The notes under the pieces were generated by a model that was given only the letters and a program-made list of their open reading frames with translations, did not search any database and was not told the origin of the DNA. This document shows, piece by piece, positions 28,633 through 37,820 of a stretch of 64,000 nt of DNA (the first letter of the stretch is position 1; every line of letters starts with the position of its first letter). Location: positions 1 to 64,000 of the forward strand of contig JACQDN010000045.1 in NCBI GenBank assembly GCA_016201105.1, read 5' to 3'. Origin of the DNA: Pseudomonadota bacterium (lineage in GTDB: Bacteria > Pseudomonadota > Alphaproteobacteria > Micropepsales > Micropepsaceae). Made by a program: the position numbers and the translations under genes.

Positions 28633-28699
28633 GAACCGTATTTCCGAACTCCCGGAATCGAACGGATGGAATACCGCGATGCGATATTTGGGCACTGTC

Positions 28700-28978
28700 T
28701 CAGTTTGAATCTTCCGGCCCATCCATATCGGGCCACCCGCAAATCTGGGTGTTCTCATCCAAGTCCCTAGCAATTGACTCTTTGTAGGCCCGGATTTCGT
28801 TGCAGATATCATCGCGATCTATGTCCGTGCTGTTCTTCACGTCTCTAGTGTATGATCTCCCCATCTGGCGCAGCAGATGATAAGCGCCAGTCTGTTGGCC
28901 TTCATGATAGCCCAGCAGCCAACTCACCACGCAGCAGAGTGCGGCGAAAAAAATCAGAATACTAGCGCGTGCTTTCAT
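28700..28978 (-). CDS. Small membrane-anchored hypothetical protein
   Basis: MKARASILIFFAALCCVVSWLLGYHEGQQTGAYHLLRQMGRSYTRDV... Confidence 0.5.
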   Translation of the reverse strand: MKARASILIFFAALCCVVSWLLGYHEGQQTGAYHLLRQMGRSYTRDVKNSTDIDRDDICNEIRAYKESIARDLDENTQICGWPDMDGPEDSN

Positions 28979-29101
28979 GCCTGATTCCCCTCCTATACGG
29001 CCCGCGCTTCTTTGGCGGGTTCGTCGCATCGATCAGCGCCACGATATCAGACATTTTCCAAAGGCGATCCGTAATTCCCGCCGCGATGAAAAAAGTATTG
29101 G

Positions 29102-29155
29102 AAAAGTATTGGGGTCGGTATCGACTTTTGCTCATGATCGCGAAGGCGCGTTGCT
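29102..29155. repeat. 54-bp direct repeat, copy 1
   Basis: aaaagtattggggtcggtatcgacttttgctcatgatcgcgaaggcgcgttgct; one mismatch to copy at 30457..30510. Confidence 0.85.
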
Positions 29156-29387
29156 TAAATGGGGCCGACGCGTTGACTTGGCACTATCCGATGGTCGTTT
29201 GCGGAGGTTTGAGCAATGACGCGCCCATTTCCGAATAGGAACAATGCAGCCGTTGCGGCAAAAAGAAAAACGATTGACAAACGTCTATTCACGATGTCCC
29301 CCAGCGAAATGTTGTTTAGAATCCGGCCGTTTTCTGACACGCCCAATAGGCAGTGACATTGGCTCTACCAGGCCCACTGTTTGCGTC

Positions 29388-29693
29388 CTACCTCATGCGC
29401 CCCGACAAGCCGTCGAGGTGGAATCTGTTGTCGCTGGAGTCCTTCCAGGCCCAATCGATCGACGTAGGCGTGATAGATGCGGGAAATGCAACGCGATCGG
29501 AAAGTTCGGTCACGGTCGAAGCTTGGACGTTCACTTCGTAATTGAAGGGTACAGGATTGATGGCGCCCTCCAGCTTACACTTGATCTCAAACACTTCGGC
29601 AATTGCCGGAATTGTTGACAAGGGTAGTGCAGATATCAGAATGCCGACTGTCAGCGGCGCACGTGCAACAATTTGGTTCAATGGCGTTGTCAA
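29388..29693 (-). CDS. Small secreted hypothetical protein
   Basis: Signal-like LTVGILISALPLSTIPAIAEVFEIKCKLEG... Confidence 0.45.
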   Translation of the reverse strand: MTTPLNQIVARAPLTVGILISALPLSTIPAIAEVFEIKCKLEGAINPVPFNYEVNVQASTVTELSDRVAFPASITPTSIDWAWKDSSDNRFHLDGLSGRMR

Positions 29694-29952
29694 TGGCCAT
29701 TGACTGCCCCGTCGAAAATTGAAGCGAGTTCTTCAATCACTCCAAGCTTGGCAGACGCTCAAAAGGCTTGGCAGCGGCCAGCGGCCGTTGATCTGACGGA
29801 TATTTCTCTGACTGTTAGAGATTTTGTTGCACTGCGGTGTAGATCTCAAAACGGCACCCCCAGCTTCAATGCTTCGCTGAAAGTTGTACCGTTTAGCACA
29901 TCACGCCCCTCATCCAGGGGATGTCGACCTAGAGAATCTTTTGGAGGGAGTC

Positions 29953-30426
29953 ATGTTTCAATCACTACGACGCGTTGGAATAGTTGCGCCTTCTAAACTT
30001 GGGCGTTGCACATTCTGCATGCGAGCTTCGTTCGGATCGGCCGCAGTATTCTGGCTTGGCACCGCAGTTGCCAGCGTTTCGGGGTTGAGTTCATTCGCAG
30101 TGGCGATGGCTATCGCTTCTGGGCTATTGACCGCGCTTTGGTTGGCCCACCTTGCTGCCTACACATTCCGCGCAGCGAACGCTTCGCGGGCCGGTTCTGT
30201 TGAGACGGCGGAACAAATTGACTTGTCGCGACGAAACCTCTTCCCCACTCTGGCAAAAACGTTCGCTGTAGCAGCGATTGCGACAGCGATTCCCGTCAGC
30301 ATGCGCCCCGCCTTCGCACAGGAGGTTGTGCAATGCGAAGGGTTATGTGATTCCAAAAATTCCTGCGCCCCTGGTTGCAAATGCACTTATCCGGATGGGG
30401 CAACGACTGGGTACTGCTCGACCTAG
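29953..30426 (+). CDS. Membrane precursor with CxxC N-terminus, Tat-like signal and six-Cys knottin-like C-terminal peptide
   Basis: SD ttggagggagtc-ATG; GRCTFCMRASFGSAAVFWLG; SRRNLFPTLAKTFAVAAIATAIPVSMRPAFAQ; CEGLCDSKNSCAPGCKCTYPDGATTGYCST. Confidence 0.7.
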   Translation: MFQSLRRVGIVAPSKLGRCTFCMRASFGSAAVFWLGTAVASVSGLSSFAVAMAIASGLLTALWLAHLAAYTFRAANASRAGSVETAEQIDLSRRNLFPTLAKTFAVAAIATAIPVSMRPAFAQEVVQCEGLCDSKNSCAPGCKCTYPDGATTGYCST

Positions 30427-30456
30427 CTTTTTTTGCAACGCACAGGAATTCGTAAA

Positions 30457-30510
30457 AAAAGTATTGGGGTCAGTATCGACTTTTGCTCATGATCGCGAAG
30501 GCGCGTTGCT
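30457..30510. repeat. 54-bp direct repeat, copy 2
   Basis: aaaagtattggggtcagtatcgacttttgctcatgatcgcgaaggcgcgttgct. Confidence 0.85.
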
Positions 30511-30511
30511 C

Positions 30512-30610
30512 GCGCCTGAGCCAACGACAAATTCGAAATTCGGAGACGTCGAATCCATTTACAGCAGGAGCGGCTCGTCTTCGACGATGACCACTGACTC
30601 AGATTTTTGA
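30512..30610 (-). pseudogene. Possible remnant of a response-regulator receiver N-terminus
   Basis: Minus-strand reading ...SESVVIVEDEPLLL*MDSTSPNFEFVV resembles receiver beta1-alpha1; interrupted by a stop and abutting the 54-bp repeat. Confidence 0.3.
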
Positions 30611-30679
30611 GGTCTCTAGCCGGATGGGTTATGGTGTTTCGGTCGGACATCCCTAGGGATCGCGGTCAAGGCATATCCA

Positions 30680-31050
30680 ATGGCCAAGCGGGTTTCATTT
30701 GTCGTCGGTTTAGCTCTGATGTTTTCCCTGGCACTGCCTGGGCAAGCTGGGCGCAATTGTATGCGAACGACTCCCGCTATTGGATCGACTTGAGCAGCGT
30801 TCACCACGCGGGAAAGGTCACGTACTTCACTTGGACGGTCCGAGCTTCGGGACTGTCCCCGGGTCAATCTTCCGCCAAATCGCCCGGCGACATGTCGTTC
30901 ACGGACGGCATCGATTGCTCTACCGCAGACGCTTATGAGTTCAACTATATCGATTATAACGATTGGAACGATCCGGCAGGATGGGAGCGTGACCCTTCCC
31001 GTGATCGTGGGTTCGTGCAGGCGGCAATGCGAGCCGTGTGTCGAGGATAA
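30680..31050 (+). pseudogene. Secreted hypothetical protein with frameshift in the signal-peptide region
   Basis: Frame 2 gives MAKRVSFVVGLALMFSLALPGQAG; frame 1 continues TAWASWAQLYANDSRYWIDLSSVHHAGKVTYFTWTVRA... to 31050. Confidence 0.5.
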
Positions 31051-31138
31051 TCCGACGAAATAGAGTGGCGGCATACTTCGGTGCAAGGAATACGCCGTCG
31101 CGCGTCCCATCGGCTTGCACCGCGTCTGTCGCCGAAAC

Positions 31139-31606
31139 TTAATCGGTATGACACCCGACGGCCGACTTTGACATTAACGTGAGCTTGGTCTTGCTGACCA
31201 AAACGCACCAATACTGCTCGCCGGAGCTGGGATCGTCGGGATATTCGATACCCTTGGCGTCAGCTCGCAAATTCAAAACTCCCTGCACCGCGTGGGTCTT
31301 GGTCTTGGGACCGGAGTGGAAAACGATTCTAACTGTGAAAGAATGTTTTCCAGCCGTCACTTCGCCAGACTTGCAAATCCAGCCATCGTCGTCCTGTGCG
31401 TCCACCGCGCCTTCGGCCCCACAGGCTTGTTTATTGTCGATGGAGGCGTAGAAGCGGTAATATGAACCATCCGCCGCTTTTGCGTACAGAGGCGGAGAAG
31501 CTACGAAGATCACATGATCGCCGGTGAACGCGGCAGAGGCGGCACCACTCATCGAGAATAACACGACGGACGCCGTCAAAGCACTGCGCAAGGCTCCTGT
31601 ACGCAT
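31139..31606 (-). CDS. Secreted hypothetical protein
   Basis: MRTGALRSALTASVVLFSMSGAASAAFTGDHVIFVASPPLYAKAADGSYYRFYASIDNKQACG... Confidence 0.6.
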   Translation of the reverse strand: MRTGALRSALTASVVLFSMSGAASAAFTGDHVIFVASPPLYAKAADGSYYRFYASIDNKQACGAEGAVDAQDDDGWICKSGEVTAGKHSFTVRIVFHSGPKTKTHAVQGVLNLRADAKGIEYPDDPSSGEQYWCVLVSKTKLTLMSKSAVGCHTD

Positions 31607-31842
31607 CGCCACGATCCCCTCAACCGCAACGCGCAGCATACATATCATGGATCGGGACGCGCAACGGCGCCGTCGGTTTAAAGTCACGATTTGCCGATCG
31701 GCCACTTCGCGCCGATCTGCGTTTTGTGGAGAGAATTCGGTGACAGGACATATTCACCGGTTGTCGCAAACTTCAGCTCCATGGCGGATATCAGGGTAAT
31801 ATGTAATGGCGCCGAATTCCCAGCTGACATTCCGCCCGCTGT

Positions 31843-32124
31843 TCACACGCCTCTCGCATCAAGCCGCTCCAGAAAATCCTCCAGCGCGCACGCCGTATCC
31901 GTCGCGCTTTGCGGGATTTTTCCGTCCACGCGCTCGATCACGAGCCTGATCGCACAGAGATCGCCCTTGATCGCCTTGTCGACGAGGCGGTCCGCGATGC
32001 GGGTGAGCTTCTTCATGGGCGCGCCGTTCGCACCGACCGTCTCGCGGTGAACCGCGAGCACGATCGCATCGCGCATCAGCTTGTGGGGAATTGCGCCTCT
32101 GGAGAGTGTCTTTCGTGCAGCCAT
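31843..32124 (-). CDS. Small hypothetical protein (DUF5681/terminase-small-subunit-like segment)
   Basis: MAARKTLSRGAIPHKLMRDAIVLAVHRETVGANGAPMKKLTRIADRLVDKAIKGDLCAIRLVIERVDGKIPQ... Confidence 0.6.
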   Translation of the reverse strand: MAARKTLSRGAIPHKLMRDAIVLAVHRETVGANGAPMKKLTRIADRLVDKAIKGDLCAIRLVIERVDGKIPQSATDTACALEDFLERLDARGV

Positions 32125-32315
32125 GATGAATCCTTTCCTTGCGCGATGCTTCGCGCGGACGTGAAGTTCGTGCGAGCCTTGCGTGTTCGAGTTTATGTGT
32201 GGGATTGCGACCGGGAGGCGGAAAACCGCCAATGAACGCCGTCGCATTGAGCGCACGTCCGGATCGTATAGATGTGATGCGGCCCAGGCGGCCTAATGTC
32301 AATTGTTTTTGAAAT

Positions 32316-32510
32316 CACCTCTACCTTGGGAGAGGTCGACGCGCGCAGCGGTTCATCAGCGGCCGCTGATGAACGGTGAGGGGGGGCACTGGCGGCACCG
32401 TAGCGCGACGCGCGCGCAGCGCGCCGCGAAGACTAGAACCGAAGTGGTGAGGCTTCCCCTCACCCGAAAAACCCTCCGCTGCGCTCCAGATTTTTCGACC
32501 TCTCCCGAGG
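32316..32510. repeat. Palindromic element copy R4 (left part), split by the IS481 insertion; remainder 33581..33596
   Basis: cacctctaccttgggagaggtcg ... ccctcacccgaaaaaccctccgctgcgctccagatttttcgacctctcccgagg | IS | ccgagggagaggtgat. Confidence 0.7.
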
Positions 32511-33515
32511 TGTTGTGTCCCGGGAGATTGGAGAGGAGCTCAAGCGGGGCTTTGTAGCCGAGACATCGCAGTCGAGTGTGATTGTAGTTGGTGACGAAGT
32601 CGAGGATGTAGCGGTTGCGCTCTTGGTGATTTTGAAAGCGGCGATCCTGTCGAGGATGTAGCGGTTGCGCTCTTGGTGATTTTGAAAGCGGCGATCCTGT
32701 CCGCGTTCTTTCTTGGGCCGCGCTGCCAGGTGCTCACCCAGGCGTCGGTTGAAGCGTTCGACCATGCCGTTGGTCTGGGGCCGGTAGGGCCGCGTCAGCT
32801 TGTGCTTGATGCCACGCTGGGCACAGAGAAGATCGATGGGATGTTTGAACGAAGGTTGGCCGGCAGGCTTGCCCTTCTTGCTGTCGGAGAAGCGGTCGGT
32901 CCATTCGCTGCCATTGTCGGTGAGGATGGTGTGGACCTTTGCCGGGAAGTCGGCGAGGAAGCGCTCAAGGAAGCCGTGGGCCGTGGCGGCCGTGCGGTCA
33001 TCGAAGATCTCGACATAGACGTAGCGCGTTGCCCGATCGATCGCCACGAAGGCATAGGAGCGCTTGCCATCAAGTGCGGACAGATACTTCGCATCGAGAT
33101 GGATGAAGCCGAGCGGCTGGGAGGTCTCGAACGTGCCTGCTTTCGGCTTTGGCGCAGCTTCTTTCTTGGAAAGGGCGTGGCGTTGCAGCGTGCGATGGAT
33201 AGCGCTGCGCGACAGTTTGGGGTTCACGCAGCGATGTATCACTTCCACAATGTCGTCAAGCGACAGTGCCAGGCTCTTGCGCAGCTCGCACACAAGCCGT
33301 TCCTCGATCTCTGTCAGGCTCACTTGCAGATTTTTGGGCCGGTGCGAACGGTCCTCGACCGTCGTCCTCCCACGCCAGCGCCGGATCGTCTTGGGGTTGA
33401 CGCCAAGCTCTTCTGCCAGTTCGCCGACGCTGGCCGAGCTGGCTTGGATATAGGCGCGTATTTTGGGGGTCGTTGTCGCGTTCGCGTGCAGCCGCACTTC
33501 CATTGCTTGAGGCAC
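32460..33515 (-). pseudogene. IS481-family DDE transposase, C-terminus frameshifted
   Basis: N-terminal HTH, FIHLDAKYL ... ILTDNGSEWTDRF ... RPYRPQTNGMVERFNRRLGEHL; 50-bp tandem duplication shifts frame; ORF reads out past the IR. Confidence 0.85.
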
Positions 33516-33580
33516 TCCTCTGCAAAGGCGATGCCTCGCTCTACACCGATTCCACTATCCCAATCTCCCGGGACGCAACA
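32511..33580. mobile_element. IS481-family insertion sequence with inverted repeats and 6-bp TSD
   Basis: IRL tgttgtgtcccgggagattgga; IRR (revcomp) tgttgcgtcccgggagattggga; flanking ccgagg at 32505-32510 and 33581-33586. Confidence 0.9.
32601..32700. repeat. Perfect 50-bp tandem duplication inside the transposase gene
   Basis: cgaggatgtagcggttgcgctcttggtgattttgaaagcggcgatcctgt x2. Confidence 0.97.
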
Positions 33581-33674
33581 CCGAGGGAGAGGTGATTGCG
33601 AAAACCACTGCGCGCGCGAAGAAGACCGCTGGACCAATCGACCCCACTCCTACTTTTCTTCTAATCTCTCCTCC

Positions 33675-36581
33675 ATGACTCACGACGCCTTCGCTTCCGC
33701 CCCGGCGAAACTGCCCAAGCCTTTCGATCCGGCGCGCGCCGCGCGCACGCTCGCGGCCCTCGCGGAAGGCGAGGGTGGTTTCGCGCCGCCGCCCGCTTCG
33801 CGCGCGCTGCTCGAAGCGACGTTCGGCAATTCTCCGTATCTTGCGCGCCTCGCGCTGCGCGAGCGCGCCTTCCTGCAGGATCTGATCGCGCGCGGGCCTG
33901 AGGCCGTCACGCCACAGATCGAAGCGGCGGCGAACCAAGCGGACGCCGCTCCCGATTCCGCCACCGCGATGACGATCCTGCGCCGTGCCAAACGTCAGGC
34001 CGCGCTCACCATCGCGCTCGCGGATATCTCGGGCCTGTGGACCGTTGACGAGGTCACCGCGGCGCTGACGCGCTTTGCCGATGCCTGCGTCGGCGGCGCG
34101 CTGCGCTTCCTGCTGCGCCAGACGGCGGCGCAAGCGCAGTACGCCGAACGCGATCCCGCAAAACTCGAACGCGACACCGGCCTCATCATTCTGGCGATGG
34201 GCAAATACGGCGCTTTCGAACTCAATTATTCCAGCGACATCGATCTCGTCACCTTCTACGACGCGCGCCGCTTTCCCTTTGCCAAGAAAGGCGATCCGCG
34301 CGGCGCCGCCGTCGATATCGTCAAGGGCGTCGTCAAGCTCCTCTCCGAGACGACGGCGGACGGTTATGTCTTTCGCACCGATCTGCGCCTGCGCCCCGAT
34401 GCGGGCGCCACCCAGATCGCCATCTCCACCGAGGCCGCCGAGCTCTACTACGAAGGCATGGGCCAGAATTGGGAGCGCGCGGCGATGATCAAGGCGCGCG
34501 CTTGTGCCGGCGATCTGATGGCGGCGGCGCAATTCCAGAAATCGATCGAGCCGTTCGTGTGGCGGCGCAATCTCGATTACGCGGCGATCGAGGACATCCA
34601 CTCCATCAAGCGCCAGATCCACGCCCATGGCGGCCACGGCGCCATCGCGGTGGCGGGTCACAACATCAAGCTCGGACGCGGCGGCATCCGCGAGATCGAA
34701 TTCTTCGCGCAGACCCAGCAGCTCATTCTGGGTGGGCGCAATCCGGCGCTGCGCCCGCGCGCGACGCTGGAAGCCATCGAGGCGCTGCGCCAGCGCGGAC
34801 TGGTGAGCGACGCGACGGCTTCAGATCTCACCTAAGCCTATCGCTTCCTGCGCACCCTCGAACATCGCTTGCAGATGATCGAAGACGAGCAGACGCATAC
34901 CCTGCCCAAAAGCGACGAAGGCATCGCCCACGTCGCTTGCTTTGCCGGCTTCGAGACCGTGGAGGAATTCGGCATTGCGCTGCGCCAGCGCCTGGAAACC
35001 GTGCAGGGCCACTATGCCCGGCTGTTCGAGCGCTCCGCCCCGCTCGCCTCCACCAAGGGCAGCCTCGTCTTCACCGGCGTGGAAGACGATCCCGAAACCA
35101 TCGAAACGCTGCAGGGCCTGGGCTTTCGCGACGCCAGCCATGTCGCGGGCGCCATCCGCGCCTGGCATCACGGCCGCATTCGCGCCACGCGCAGCGCGCG
35201 CGCCCGCGAGCTGCTGACGCGACTGGTGCCGCCCCTGCTCGAGGCACTCGCGGCCACCGCCGATCCCGATGTCGCGTTCGCGCAGTTCGACCGCTTCCTC
35301 TCGCGGCTACCCGGCGGCGTGCAGCTCTTCTCCATGCTGCTGGCCAATACCGGCCTCTTGAAGCTGATCGCCGAAGTGGCAGGCTCGGCGCCGCGCATCG
35401 CCGATCATCTGGCGCGTTTTCCCACCGTGCTCGATGCGCTGATCGATCCGGAATTCTTGGGCGAGCTGCCCTCGCGTGCGCGTCTGGGCAGATTGCTGGC
35501 CGAACAGCTTTCGGCCGCGCGCGACTATGAAGGTGTGCTGGACGCGGCGCGCTGTTTCGCCAAAGAGCAGATCTTCCGTGTCGGCGTGCAGATCATCCAG
35601 GGCGCCGCCAAGGCCGACGAAGCGGGCCCGGCGCTCGCTGCCATCGCCGAATGCGTGATTGCGGGTCTGCTCCCCGCCGTCGAACGCGAACTGGGTGAAA
35701 GCGTCGGCCAAGTGGAGCAGGGCGAATTCGCCGTCATCGCCATGGGCAAGCTCGGCGGGCGCGAGATGACGGCGGAATCCGATCTCGATCTGATCTTCGT
35801 CTACGACGCGCCTGAGGGCATCGAGAACTCAGACGGCGCCAAACCGCTGCCGGTCAGCGTCTACTACGCACGCCTCGCTCAGCGTCTCATTGCGGCGCTG
35901 ACCACGTTGACGAGCGAAGGCGGGCTCTACGAGGTGGACATGCGCCTGCGCCCCACCGGCAACAAGGGCCCGGTGGCGGTGAGCCTGGAATCCTTCACCC
36001 GCTATCACGCGAGCGAAGCCTGGACCTGGGAGCGCCTCGCGCTCACTCGCGCGCGGGTCATCCTGGCGCCGGTGAGATTGCGCGCGAACGTCGAACGCGC
36101 CATCCGCGACACACTCACCGCTGTGTCCGACCGCGCCAAGCTCTTCAAGGACGCGCGCGAAATGCGCGAGAAGCTGGCGACGCAGTTCCCTGGAAAGAAC
36201 CGCTGGGATCTGAAATATGCGCCGGGCGGCCTGATTGACATCGAATTCATCGCCCAGGCCTTGCAGCTGCGCGATGCGGCGGTCGCACCTCAGGTACTGC
36301 AGACGAACACCATCGCCGCGCTGCAGGCGCTGGAAAAATCCGGCGCGCTCGCGAAGGCGGATGCATCGACGCTGACCCAAGCCGCCGAACTCGAGCACGC
36401 CCTGATGCAAGTCCTGCGTATCGCACTGGACGCCACACTCGATCCCGAGGCCGCGACGCCGGGGCTTAAAGCGCTCCTGCTGCGCGCCAGCGGGGCTCCG
36501 GATTTCGAAGCGCTGGAGCTGCGCCTCGCCGATCTAATGATCCGTGTACGGAGTATATTTGACCGCGTAATGGCGCGTTAA
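33675..36581 (+). pseudogene. glnE: Glutamine synthetase adenylyltransferase/adenylyl-removing enzyme GlnE, interrupted by an in-frame TAA at 34833-34835
   Basis: Both halves in one frame: AR part to ...ALRQRGLVSDATASDLT*, then AYRFLRTLEHRLQMIEDEQTHTLP...GKLGGREMTAESDLDLIFVYD... to 36581. Confidence 0.9.
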
Positions 36582-36582
36582 T

Positions 36583-36741
36583 AATCACCTCCCCCTTGTG
36601 GGGAGGTCGAAATTTGCGAAGCAAATTTCGGGTGGGGGGAAGCGTTAAAGAATGGAGCGCGCTTTTCACCACTTCCCCCCGCCCGAAAAATCTTCGCTGC
36701 GCTCAGATTTTTCGACCTCCCCACAAGGGGGAGGTGATACC
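36583..36741. repeat. Palindromic intergenic element, copy R5
   Basis: cacctcccccttgtggggaggtcgaaatttgcgaagcaaatttcgggtgggg ... cccgaaaaatcttcgctgcgctcagatttttcgacctccccacaagggggaggtg; between convergent glnE and potA-like. Confidence 0.85.
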
Positions 36742-37820
36742 TAGATCGGCAAAATCACCATCGCCTCCGCCGGCCACGAAAGATACACCGTCTCGCCGCC
36801 GCTCAATCCTGCGCTACCCATCCGCCCCACATTCTGCGTCGCGACCGACACCGGTTCCTGCAATCCCTCCACGATGACATTGAAATGACTGCGCTCGCCG
36901 AGGTAGGCCGATGCCGAGATCTTTCCTGCAACACTGCTATCAATCTTTGCCAACGAGAGTGAAATCTTTTCCGGACGAACGGCAATCAGTACCGACGCGC
37001 CGCTCGCAAACGAATCCGCTGTCGCCTGCAGCGTGCCAAGTGGGCCCGCATCGATCGCGATCCTGCCATTCTGAACGCCACTCACCGTGCCCTCGAAGAA
37101 ATTCATCGTGCCGATGAAGTCGGCGACTTCGCGGCAATTGGGTTGCTCGTAGAGCGTGCGCGGTTCGGCGACCTGCAGCACTTTGCCGTTCGACATCACC
37201 GCGATGCGGTCGGACATCGACAGCGCTTCTTCCTGATCGTGCGTCACGAACACAAATGTAATGCCGACATTCTTCTGCAATTGGCGCAGCTCGATCTGCA
37301 TCGCCTCGCGCAGGCGCTTGTCGAGCGCGCCCAGCGGCTCGTCGAGCAGCAACACTTTCGGCCGCCGCACCAGCGCGCGCGCCAGCGCCACGCGCTGACG
37401 TTGTCCGCCGGAAAGCTCGTCGGCGCGGCGCATCCCGAACCCGGAAAGCTTGATCATCGCCAGCGCCTCTTCCACCCGTGCGGTCAACTCGGCCCGCGGA
37501 AGCCTCAACTTTCGTAGTCCGTAGGCGATGTTGTCGAACACGTTCAGATGCGGAAAAATCGCGTAGGACTGGAACACCATGTTCGACGGCCGCCGGTTGG
37601 GGGGAATAGCCGTTACCGCGTTGTTATCGATGAAAATTTCACCATCGGTAGGAAAATCGAAACCGGCGATCATTCTGAGCAACGTCGTCTTGCCGCAGCC
37701 CGATGGTCCGAGCAGGGAAAAGAACTCGCCGCGCCGGATTTTAAGGTCGGCCGCGTCGACGGCGGTGACGGCGCCGAAGCGCTTGGTGACGCGATCGATA
37801 TGGATATAGGCCTCGCTCAT
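36741..37820 (-). CDS. potA: Spermidine/putrescine-type ABC transporter ATP-binding protein
   Basis: GPSGCGKTTLLRMIAGF, LSGGQRQRVALARALVRRPKVLLLDEPLGALDKRLRE, TOBE-like C-terminus. Confidence 0.92.
   Translation of the reverse strand: MSEAYIHIDRVTKRFGAVTAVDAADLKIRRGEFFSLLGPSGCGKTTLLRMIAGFDFPTDGEIFIDNNAVTAIPPNRRPSNMVFQSYAIFPHLNVFDNIAYGLRKLRLPRAELTARVEEALAMIKLSGFGMRRADELSGGQRQRVALARALVRRPKVLLLDEPLGALDKRLREAMQIELRQLQKNVGITFVFVTHDQEEALSMSDRIAVMSNGKVLQVAEPRTLYEQPNCREVADFIGTMNFFEGTVSGVQNGRIAIDAGPLGTLQATADSFASGASVLIAVRPEKISLSLAKIDSSVAGKISASAYLGERSHFNVIVEGLQEPVSVATQNVGRMGSAGLSGGETVYLSWPAEAMVILPI

Noticed and set aside
29673-29950. Possible integrase or transposase fragment between the secreted ORF and the six-Cys precursor
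   Set aside because: No catalytic motif visible in any frame.
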